Source: Vitellaria paradoxa (lineage: Eukaryota; Streptophyta; Magnoliopsida; Ericales; Sapotaceae). Taken from it: a DNA stretch of 64,000 nt. This document shows positions 25,701-37,700 of this stretch, piece after piece. The stretch spans positions 12,940,520 through 13,004,519 of the forward strand of contig CM034234.1 in assembly GCA_019916065.1 (NCBI GenBank), written 5' to 3'. Made by a program: the position numbers and the translations under genes. The notes beneath the pieces were generated by a model, which worked only from the letters and a program-made list of their open reading frames with translations, did not search any database and was not told where the DNA came from. The first letter of the stretch is position 1. Each line of letters starts with the position of its first letter.

Positions 25701-28700
25701 ATATTGCAAGCTTGATCTTTACTGTAATTTTAGTTTATTAAAAAGCCAACGTTGTATACAGTTTGTACGTCAGAACAAACTCCTGTATGCTCTGAAACAA
25801 AACCCCTATATGCTTGAGTATCCAAAGTGTCAGTGAATCCCAAAACTGCATCAACGGACAGGCAGAAAACTTCCGCAAACCGAGTTATACAAACAACCCA
25901 AAAGTTTACTCCATAGAAGATAGTTTTTTCCACTTTCCCCAAAGAACAGCAGACTCCATTAAAATAAGCCTCCCTCTAGAGTCACCAAATCAACATTACT
26001 GATGTGCTCAACTCTTCATTTTGTGTGTCAATGCACATTCTTCTGTGTGTGCATGTGCATGAATATGTGAATTTTCCTCATTACTCTATTTGCATTACTA
26101 GTATATGATGAAAGAGACTTAAGAAATTCAGGTTGGATATAACTAACCAAAGCATGAACAGTTGAGATTTGAAGATGGCAAGGATTAACATTCCCCCACA
26201 GCTATGTTTAGAACACCAGTAAGCACCTACACTCAATTAACACGGATAGACTGTGTACAAATAGTCTAAAAGTTACTTGTCAAAGAAGCCATAATAAAGA
26301 TCAAAAAAATATGAAATGATATCTTTTCTTGACCCTCGATTCCCGAGAGACTCGGTGATCTCTGAGTTATATGAAAAAAAAAAAAAAAGATCTCTGAGTT
26401 ATATGAAGCCTGGCCACCCCTTTCTCGAAGAGCAGGGGTAGATATCGAAAGAGTGCTTTCCTGACCTAAAAATAAAGGGCCCTAGAACTAGGATTCTGAA
26501 AAGAAGGAATCTTTGGCTTTTCCTATTCAACTCGTGGCTAATATGGAGGAAAGAAAACTAGTAATTTTCTACAACTAAATTAAGGGCATAATACGTAATT
26601 GCACAAGCTTGGAGACAATTTTTGTCACAAATAACCATAGAACTCCATACAAAGGACATCAGTAAATAGCATTAACCACACTGCTCCATTTCTGACAATT
26701 TAGTCCCAGCAGCTGAATAAGTAATCACAATACCATGTGCAACAATGTAAGATTGCAACTTAAAAAAGCCATTCACCATGAACCACAACAATCTACAAAT
26801 AGTAGGCCTACAAAGAAATAACAAAACATTTGTTCAGAAATAGGATGTTCCACCGAATTTCTCTCACACAACAACAACAGCAAGCGTCCACGCGTATAAA
26901 ATCAATTGCCACAGAAAACAGATGAATGAAAACTAACCTCCTTAGATAGAGGGGGTTTAGTGAGAGCATAGTAGTCAAAATATCTGCAGTGTCGAGGGAT
27001 CTTCAATGACTGGCCTCCAGGAGGTTGGAATCTACATAGCTCAAGACAAGATAATTTCAAAGTGAAAAGACAAGTAAAAACTTTGAAAAGAGCACCACAC
27101 CGCTGCCTAAATCTTAAATGCACCTGAACAGAGCCAAAATCATCTGAACTTTCATCAAATGATGTCCCCACAAAATCAAATGATAAACATCTGAGCGATA
27201 AAGAAAGAGCCAGTTCTTGTAACTTGCTTCCAACTGCATTTTATTTGAGGGGGGAAAAAACAAAACAAAACAAAAAACAAAAAATATCATTCCAGTCACC
27301 ATTGAATTTATAGGCGAAAGAGCGAATAAACACAGTACCCTCATTTTTAAGTTGGCACAGTGAAGACAGAGATATCTGGAATATCGGTAGAAGTGATTGA
27401 TCCCTGAAGGAGCAAGCAACCCTTCGATGATGTGTAGAGGGCAACCCGGGATTTGGCTGGTTATTCATAGGCAAAAAGAACAAGTATTAATAGGTAAAAG
27501 TAAGTTGAAATATGTTATTGGTACTGTGAGAATAAGACCAGTGCAATGCCATATGCTAACCATAGCCAAACATATAGATGCAATACTAAACTCCCTTCAC
27601 GTAGGCGGTGCAGGAAAAAATTACATCCTGCACTACATAGACTCGGGTATGGGTATTGAGCAGATGTGTGTCTAGGTGTCACACCATCCAAAACCTCAAT
27701 TTTAGGATATTGAGATACATATTCAAAAGCTGGGACGCGTGGACATGTCATGAACGCTTAAATATATTATACATCTTCTAATTTATCAATATAAATATTA
27801 CATTGTATGATACACTACTATAAGATATCGTTAATTAAAAAAAAAGTACTTGAAATTAAATAGAATCCATAGAGAAAATAAGATTTATGACTTCCACCTA
27901 CGTAAAAAAATTATAAAATTTTCTTTACGATTAAATTTGATATGTTACTTCTTTAAATATAATTAAAAATCCAATAGATATGAAGCTAAGAGGCAAGTAA
28001 GCATCCATAAGATTACGGGGTACAGATACATCAACCTTGAAAAAATGATAGTATGACAACGAGGATACAACAAAAAGATATAATTTTTAAATATTTTTAT
28101 TAGCTATACATATGAGTATAATATCTATAAGAAAACTAATTTTAATAATTTAATAAATAAGTTCAACATACAAAACATATGATAGAAGACTTTATGATTT
28201 TAGGGGGTTTCGACTACAAAAGCCCAGCACTGTCTTGATCATTTGAAGGAAAAAACAATAAAAAAATGAAAACACCATGAAATATGCCTAACAAGCATTT
28301 TTATCAATTATAGTGTGACTAATCGGTATTTCCATTACAATATGTTCAAGCAGTATGTGTGTCCTATGTATATCATATATGGATATGACACCCATTTTGC
28401 AGTGATGAAATATTTGGAATCAGATTTTGGTAGATCTTATTGCCAGAATATTCTAGTAGGTTGTGGATTTTGTTTGCATTAAATAAGGAGTCCAAAAGTC
28501 AGTCCAATGTATTAAATAAGAAGTCTCAAAAGCAGTCCAAAACATTAAAATTTTGAATGTTCTAGAGCTGCAGGTTGCCTATTATAAATAGGAAATACTC
28601 AAAAGCATTTGGGAGAAATGAAAGTTTAATCTGAGTTTATTCTTGGCTTACTTCCAACAGCCATTTTTCATCTTAATTGGTACAGATTCTGATTTCTCAT

Positions 28701-31700
28701 ATCTGTCCAAAGGAGGTGGACTCCTCCTACACCCTCATTTCTTCATCCTTACTTCCCATTCACGCCATTCCATTAACTACTAAAACCCAGATTTCCCTAG
28801 GCCTGTTGTTCAAATAAAAGTCGTCTTTTGCACTAGTTTAATTCAGATTTTCTGGGATTGCATCAACCCATTAAATCTGAATTTTCTTGGAGCTGAATCA
28901 GTTTGGTACTAGAGCTACAGGCTGTTTGTTCACTTATAATTCCAATGATAACTCGAAGTGAAAGGGATTCCCAAGGAAGATTTACTGATCGCCAAGGAGA
29001 TGAATTGCTAGAGTATTTTTCTCAAGAGCTGCAGACTCTTTCCAGTAGAATTGATGATTTAGAAGCATAGAGAGAAGCAACATCACTCAATCAAGCTGTA
29101 AGAGAAAATGGAGGTGATGCTGATCATCAGGAAGTTCTAAATGAAGATCAAGATGCTGAAAATAATGTTGCTGCGCCTATAAGAGCTGCACCTAGACTGC
29201 CCCATTTAACAGAAATAATCAACACAACTGAGCTCCTATTCTGGATGCTTACAGGTAGCATATTGGACCAAATGATGATTACAATGACATTACTAAGAAG
29301 GTGGAGGTGGATGTTCCAGACTTCTCCAGAAAACTTGATCCTCACTTCTTCAATGATTGGATTGTGGCTATGGAAGATTATTTTGAATGGTTTCGAATGT
29401 CCGAAAATCGTAAAGTTTGGTTTGCAAAAATGAAGTTAAAGGGGCAAGCATGTAAGTGGTGGTGTGGTATTGAAGATCGCATGAGTAAACTTGGTCTACC
29501 TCCTATTCTTCATTGGGAGGAAATGAAAATGAAGCTACAAGAAAGGTATCTTCCTCTTGATTATAAAAATTCAATTTATTAAGAGCTATTGCAATTAAAG
29601 CAAGGTGCGATGATAGTTGAAGAATACACAGAGAAATTTAATAATTTAACAGTTCAATGTCAGCTTAATGAAGATGCTCGTCAACTTTTGTCACACTACA
29701 AAATAAGGCTGCGTGCTGAAATCAAACGAGAAATAACAACCATGCGTTTTTTTTGTATTGACAAAGTTTACCAAATGGCTTTAAAGGTGGAACAGCAACT
29801 CCAACTACCATGGGTCAAGCATGTGAGATCTCAAGTAGGAACTTTTGTTGCCAAGAGACCAAATCCTACAGTCCATTCAGCAAACAATAATGTGATTACT
29901 TAGAAAAATATGTCCAAAGCTACACACTCCAAAAGAAGATATTTTGCAGGAAATTCCAACAAATAAGGTAAAGAAATCAAGTGTTTTTAAGTGTGGTGGA
30001 AAGGGACATTTTGTATCAATGTGTCCTACAAAGAATCTGAATCTTTGTGAAGAGGAGAATGCAATGGAGAATCAACAAGAGGATGAAGAACTATAGATTG
30101 AAGCACAAGACGATGACTCAGATGATGTTGAAGGAGTAAGACAGGTGACACCGGTGATGTGGCGCCTCTTGACAACATCAAAAGAAGCAACCACAAATGA
30201 TTGGCTTTGTACAAATATTTTTCACACAAATGTGAACTGTGGAGATCAAGTTGTAAAACTCATCATTGATGGAAGAAGCTGTGCAAACATTGTTTCACAA
30301 GTGCTTGTTGATAAACTCAAGCTCAAATCCCAGGAGCATCCAACACCATACAAGGTTGCTTGGATTAATGACACATTCATTTCAATCAAGCAATGCGTTG
30401 AGACCTTTTTGATTGGAGATTGTTACAAAGACACCATTCGGTGTGATGTTATTCCAATGAAAGTTGCTCACATTTTGTTAGGACGATTTTGGAAATATGA
30501 CAGAAAAGCTTCGCATGACTTAAAGACTAACACCTACACATTTTGTATGAGGGAAGGAAGATAAGGTTATTACCAATGAGAGATAAGAAAGTCCAAGCTA
30601 AGCAACCAAGCAAGGAAAAAGCTGTTCACACTTTGTCAATGAAGTAATTGCAGGAAAGTCTGAAAGAGCAGGTGTTGTTTATGCTTTGGTTGTTCATGAG
30701 AAGCAAGAAGACAACTAACAAAATAAATTAGCACCTGAAATGTAGGAACTATTATTAGAATTTCAAGATTTATTTGGCGAAGAGTTGCCAAAGGGGCTGC
30801 CACCAATGTGGGATATCCAACATGCCGTCGATCTTTTACCTAAGCATCACTCCCAAACTTGCCACCCTATTGGATGAGTTCAACAGAGCATGAAGAATTA
30901 AGGAGGCGAACAAAAGATCTTCTGTCTAAAGGCTTTATTAAGGAAAGTCTCAGTCCATGCGCTATCCCACCATTGTTGACACCAAAGAAAGATAGAAGCT
31001 GAAGGATGTGTATTGATAGCCGAGCAATCAATAAAATAATAGGCAGGTACTGGTTTCCCATACCGAGGCTTGATGATATGCTTGACTTAATGACTGGGGC
31101 CTATGAAGCACAGATTCTTCAAATTAGGTGCCGTACTCGTATCGGATACTCTGCGAATATGGATACGGATAGGATACAGCTGGATACGTATCGGATACGC
31201 CACGTGACGTATCCTAATTTTTTATTTTAAATTTTGCATAGGATACGGCTGAGATACAGAGGGGTCCAAATGCAATATTTTAAACCTTTTTTTTTGGTAA
31301 AATTGATATGATAAAAATTTTAGTAGGGATCAAACTATAATTAACTATAATATAACTTAATAATTATTCTTATGTTCTGTTATACCTGAAATGCACAAAG
31401 GAAAAAAAAAACCCTAAACCTTGAAGAACCTCAATGGCGCACATTTGCTCGACTCTAGCAGTCTCGGCGATTTTCGGTTGTCTTTCGCTACTGCTTTCCT
31501 TTGTTTGTGCACAGCTTTCTCTTTTTTTCTTTTATTCTAATTTTTGTTGTATTGATTAGAATAGTGATATAAATTGAAAATATAAATTTTAAAATTTAGA
31601 AATTATGGTTTTAAAACACAAATTGAAAATAGATTGAAAATTAAATCTAGCTTTTTTTATGGATTGAATGGTACTTTCATGCTATATAATTGTTATTTAT

Positions 31701-34700
31701 ATAATGTCTAATAGTATATAGATGCTATCTTCAAAAATATTTTAATAAAATATATATTTTATTTATTTTTTTGTCGTATCTTCGCCGTACCCGTATCCTC
31801 ATTTTTTGAAAATTGCTGTATCCCGTATCCATATCCGTATCCAAATCTGTGCTTCATAGACTGGGGCAACAGTATTTTCCGAGATCGATCTTCAAATTGG
31901 ATATCATCAAATTAAAATTCGTCCCGGAGATGAATGGAAAACTATATTCAAGACAAAAGATGGCCTCCATGAATGGTTGGTGATGCCATTTGGGCTTACC
32001 AATGCTCCAAGCACTTTCATGAGGGTAACGACTGATATCCTACGACCATATATTGGAAGATTTGTTGCTATATTTTGATGATACACTAATTTACAGCAGT
32101 AGCAAGGAAGCGCATTTAGACCATTTAAGGCAGGTCTTGACAACTCTACAAGCGGAAAAGCTCTACCGCAATTTGAAGAAGTGCCAATATTTAGCTGATC
32201 AAGTAAATTGATTAGGGTTTGTTATCTCCTCTAAAGGTGTTGCAGCTGATCTAGAAAAGATCAAGGCCATTCTTGAGTGGCCGACTCCCAATTCCATAAG
32301 TACAGTCAAAAGCTTCCATGATTTGGCTACATTTTATCAGCGATTTATTCGCAACTTCAGTTCTATTATGGCACCAATTATGGAGTGTCTCAAGAAAGTA
32401 AATTTCTTTTGGATGAAGGGAGCTAATAAAGATTTTCAGGAAATAAAGGCAAGGATGACGGCAGCGCCCGTGCTTAAGTTTCTCGATTTTGATAAAATAT
32501 TTGAATTAGCTTGTGATGCTTCACATATAGGCATTGGTGTAGTCCTTAGTCAAGGAGGACACCCTATTGCTAATTACAATGATAAGTTAAATGAGGCAAA
32601 GCAAAAGTATGCTACCTATGACCATGAGTTTTATGCTGTGTTACAAGCTATCAAGCATTGGAAGCATTATTTGTCCTATAAAGAATTCATTAGTTACTCA
32701 GATCATGAGGCATTGAAGTATCTAAATTCCCAGAAGTATCTTAACACTAGGCATGCACAGCGGAGCGCGTATCTGCAGCAATTTTTTATGTCATAAAACA
32801 CTATTTAGGGTCTGAGAATAAGGCAGCAGATGCTCTTAGTAGAAAGGTTACTTTGTTGGCTATTATGTCCATTAATGTGGCTGGTTTTGAATAAATAAGA
32901 AAGTAGTACCCAAGCGATCCACATTTTGGGGCAATCTATATAGATTTGCAAGCAAACCTTATTATGAAGCATCCTTATTTCACCCTGAAAGATGGTTACC
33001 TCTTCTGTAATAATCGATTGTGTTTGCCCAACACCTTCGTTCGTGATTTTGTTACATGGGAGCTACATTCAAGAGGTCTTACTGGACATTTTGGGAGGGA
33101 CAAGATAACTACCCTAGTGGAGGATCGATTTTATTGGCCTCGATTAAGGCGTGATGTGGAAAAGATTATTCGGCAATGTTGCATTTGCCAAGTTTCTAAG
33201 GGTCACAAGCAAAACACAATGTTGTATACACCCCTTCCAACACCTCAATTGCCTTGGAAAGACTTATCTATGCATTTTGTTTTGGATCTCCCAAAGACAC
33301 CACAAGGATTTGATTCAATCTTTGTAGTGGTAGATCAATTTTCCAAAACGGCTCATTTTCTTCCTTGTCGGAAGACATCAAATGCATCAAAAGTTGCTCA
33401 AATGTTCTTCCGTGAAGTGGTAAGACTACACGGTCTACCAAAGACAATAGTCTCTGATCAGGATGTACAATCATGGGATCTTATTCTTCCAACAGTAGAA
33501 TTTGCTTATAACTCCTCAGTTAATCAATCTACGGGTCGCTCTCCATCTAAGATTGCTACAGGTTTAAAGCCATGGCAGTCCATTGACTTAGTGCCATTAC
33601 TTGTTGATACTTGTTGATGCTAGATCTAGTCAAGAAGCTGAGGAATTTGCCACAACATATTCAAAATGTTCATGAGGAAGTTCGTAAGAAGATTGCATTG
33701 AGTAATGAGCATATAAAAGTGCCGCAAATGAACGTAGGAGATTTGTAGAATTTCAAGTTGGGGGATAATGTCATGATTCGCCTACGACCTGAACGTTTTC
33801 CAAAAAGGTCATTTCAGAAGCGAAAACATTCATTTCAGAAGCTTCATTCAAGGAAGGCTAGTCCATTTAAGATACTTAAGCGTCTTGGAACAAAAACTTA
33901 TCTAATTGAGCTTCCAGAGGAGTTTAACTTCAATGCTATATTCAACGTGGAGGATCTTAGTCCATACCATGGGGATGATAGAGATGCAAGTAAAGATAAG
34001 ATCACTCATCGTACTCCAAAAATACCACAAGAATCAGATATAATTGAAGATATTCTGGAAGAGCAAGTTGTTGCAATAAGGCGCGAGAATAACAATTCCT
34101 AATCAGATGAAAAGGCAAGCTAATATCAAAAAGCACTTGAATTATTGCTTCAGATTTTCAGCACATTGATCCAGAACTCTTTGAAAGATATCAAGCTTTA
34201 AACTCGTCAGAGGCAAGTTTCCTCCAACCACGGGAGAATTGATCAAATATCTAGAATCAGATTTTGGTAGATCTTATTGCCAGAATCTTCTAGTAGGTTG
34301 TGGATTTTGTTTGCATTAAATAAGTGAGTCCAAAATTCAGTCCAATGTATTAAATAAGAAGTCTAAAAAGCAGTCCAAAACATTAAATATTTTGAATGTT
34401 CTAGAGCTGCTGGTTGCCTATTATAAATAGGGAATACTTGTAAGCATTTGGGAGAAATGAAAGTTTAATCTGAGTTTATTCTTGGCTGCTTCCAGCAGCC
34501 ATTTTTCATCTTAATTGGTACAGATTCTGTTTCTCAGATCTGTCCAAAGGAGGTGGATTCCTCCTACACCCTCATTTCTTCATCCTTATTACTTCCCATT
34601 CACCCCATTCCATTAATGACTAAAATCCAGATTTCCCTAGGCCTGTTGTTCAAACAGAAGTCATCTTTTGCACTAGTTAATTCAGATTTTCTGAGATTGC

Positions 34701-37700
34701 ATCAGTCCATTAAATCTGAATTTTCTTGGAGTTGCATCATGAAGTGTCTAAGCTTCATAGATTAGCATAAATGAAAGCTACAATTTAACCATCAAAAGTT
34801 AAAATTTTATCACTAAAGTCTACATCTTAATTGACTAGAAGCAAGTGCACAAGCGATGTATCATTTTGTTGTAAAATTTAAATAGTAGAGGAATATAAAA
34901 GTAAATTAAATTGTAGTTAAAAAGTAGATTTCGAACTACTTAAAAATAGCATGTAATTATTGGAAGTTATTTACACAAATTTTGAAACAAGAGTGGTTGA
35001 AAGGTTTAAAAGGAGTAGGAAAAAAAAACTCACCAAGCTAAATAGTTTCACCTTTTTAAGCTTCACTAACTACCCCTCGTGCTTCCTTATATAATAGTTT
35101 CACCTTTTTAAGCTTCACTAACTACCCCTCGTGCTTCCTTATATAATAGCTATTAGAAGATATTAATATTATTAGTATTATAATTAGTATTATTGAGTTT
35201 TCCTTTCTTAGGTTGATAGCCTTAATTAGCTGTTCTTCCGTTTCCTATTCTGAGTTGTATTGTTTCCTATTTTAATTGTAACCTTCGATTATAAATAAGA
35301 GTGCTTGGAGAGGGGAATGATTATTCACTCTTCAATTCTTTATTTTGGTTTTCTAACTTGGTATCAGAGCCAAAAATAATCAAAGAGAGAGGCGCACTAC
35401 TGTTTCTCTCCGGCGACTTCTCCGGCGACTTCTCCGGCGACCGGAGCAACCGGCCGACGGTCCCCAGAGGCTCGCCCTCCACCGGCGATCACAACCCTAG
35501 AAGGGTGTTGCCAGACGCCGCCGCCGTGGCGGCCTGACTGCTCGCGTCAGCCCCCCCACGCGCACCGGCGACTTCTCTGGCGACTTCTCCGGCGACCGGA
35601 GCAACCGGCCGACGGTCCCCAGAGGCTCGCCCTCCACCGGCGATCACAACCCTAGAAGGGTGTGGCCAGACGCCGCCGCCGTGGTGGCCTGATTGCTCGC
35701 GTCAGCCCCCCACGCGCCAAGACATCTCCGGCGCGTGTGGGCGCGTGACTCACCGGCCGACCACCGGCTTCTTCGACGGCGGTCGCATGGCCTGAGCGGA
35801 CGTCCGCCGGTGGTTGCCCTTGTCATCGGATGATCGCAGATGTACCTGTTCCAGTTTTGTCTGTGCTAGTTTTGTCCGGCTACTGTTGTTGCTGCTGCTG
35901 CTCGATCTGATGATGCTGCTTCTGTGTTGTTCGTTCTGCTAATGCTGTGCTGCTGAGTTCGTTTGATTTGGATTGTTGTCTTGCTGGTTTCGTCTAATTA
36001 ATCTCGTCTGTTACCGTGCCTTTACCAGTTCCGCTGCCATTGGTGGTTGTTGTTGCTGTTCCATCCAATTGGTATTTTTTTTGTTTGTTTGTTAAGGCCT
36101 TTGTCCTGTTATGGCGAAATCAGAAGATCAACCCTTCAATCCAACTGTCTTTCTCAAAGCTGATGATGTTCCTCGCTCTATTACACCCAAGAAATTGAAT
36201 GGGGACAATTACTTGGGTTGGGCACATGCAGTTAAAACTTTTCTCCGGGGCAAGAACAAACTCCAATATATTACCGATGAAGCACCTCCTTCAACGGACC
36301 CTACGTATTCTGTATGGATGAGTGAAGATGCAATTGTTATGGGCCTTCTCTGGCATAGTTTAGAGGACTCTGTTGCCACCACTGTTGAATTTTGTGATTC
36401 TTCTAAACGGATATGGGAGTGTCTCGCTGAGTCCTATTCTCAGAAAAGCAATGTTTCTAGAGTGTATGAGTTATACGAGCAGATGTTTTCAGCCAAACAA
36501 GGTGACAAATCTCTTTCTGAATATTATAGTCACTTAAAAAGTTTGTGGGAACAATTGTTGCAATATCGTCCCTTTAGTACAGACTTGATACAGCAGAAGA
36601 AATATTGGGAAGAATTTATGATAGCCAACTTTCTATCTGGCTTAAATCCTTCCCTCCGAGGATTCAAGGATCAAATTTTAGCAAGCGAGACATTGCCCAC
36701 TGCAGCTAGTGCTTACTCTCGTATCCAGCGCTCTTCCTTGGGTAATCGATCCTCCACTCCTGATAATACAACCTTACCTACAGATTCTTCTGCTCTAGTT
36801 AGCCAGCATAATCGTGGGGGGCCGTCTCGTGGTTCCCGTGGTGGACGAAACACTCGTGGTGGTTCTAGAGGTGGAGGACGATCTTCTGGAAACAAGGGAG
36901 ACCGCAAGTGTGATCATTGTGGTGGAACAAATCACACTGAACCCTATTGTTGGAAGAAGTATGGTAAACCAGAACAGGCACATCATGTCAAAGATAATGG
37001 TCCTACACAGTCTTCAGCGACTCCAATCAGTACTCCCACATCTGATTCTCAGGAGACATACACTCTGAGTTCATCTCAGCTCCAAGAGCTCATTCAGTCG
37101 CTACGGGTGTCTACTCCTTCTACCTCTACTGCTACTTTGGCAAACTCAGGTAACCCTGCTCTTGTGGCTTCTAGCTCTCCCTCCTGGATCATTGATTCAG
37201 GAGCCAGTTCACATATGTCTGGTAATTCTTCCTTATTCTCTAATCTTCGTTCTCTTAATCATAAGATAGTGTTAGCCGATGGGTCATCTCGTCCTGTGTC
37301 TGGTAGAGGGACTCTTCGTCCTTCTTCTTCTCTTCATTTAGACTCTAGTCTTTATGTTCCTCAGTTTCCTTTTAATTTACTCTCTGTCAGTCAATTAACT
37401 CGATTGTTAAATTGTTCAATAACTTTCTTTGCAAATTCTTGTGTCTTTCAGGATCTCAAGACGAAGAAGACGATTGGTTCGGGGCATGAGAAGGATGGTC
37501 TTTACTATCTCGATTGTCCTTCCCTTCCAGCACATTCGCCTTCTATTGCTCTCCGCACTTCTCTCTCTCCTCTTCAGTGGCATCGACGTCTCGGTCATCC
37601 GTCCTTGGCAAGATTGAAACTTATTGTGCCAAATTTGAGTCATGTGTCTAGTCTAGATTGTGAGGCTTGTCAGTTTGGCAAGCATCACCGTAGTACCTTT

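Larger units (their letters stand above)
28403..34739 (+). mobile_element. Gypsy-class LTR retrotransposon, decayed
   Basis: The element has 5' LTR 28403-28900 and 3' LTR 34240-34739. Both begin TGAT and end ATCA and are similar with substitutions and small indels. The flanking 5 bp are TGCAG (28398-28402) and TGAAG (34740-34744), a duplication with one mismatch. A tRNA-Met-like primer site (TGGTACTAGAGC) starts at 28904 and a purine-rich tract precedes the 3' LTR. The internal order gag, protease, reverse transcriptase, RNase H, integrase is the Gypsy (Metaviridae) order. Stops, frameshifts, a nested MITE and an integrase deletion show that it is dead. Confidence 0.9.

Noticed and set aside
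35301..35537. 78-codon frame spanning the Copia LTR and leader
   Set aside because: It is produced by the leader repeat ([11 protein letters not shown]) and would lie upstream of the true gag start; no domain.
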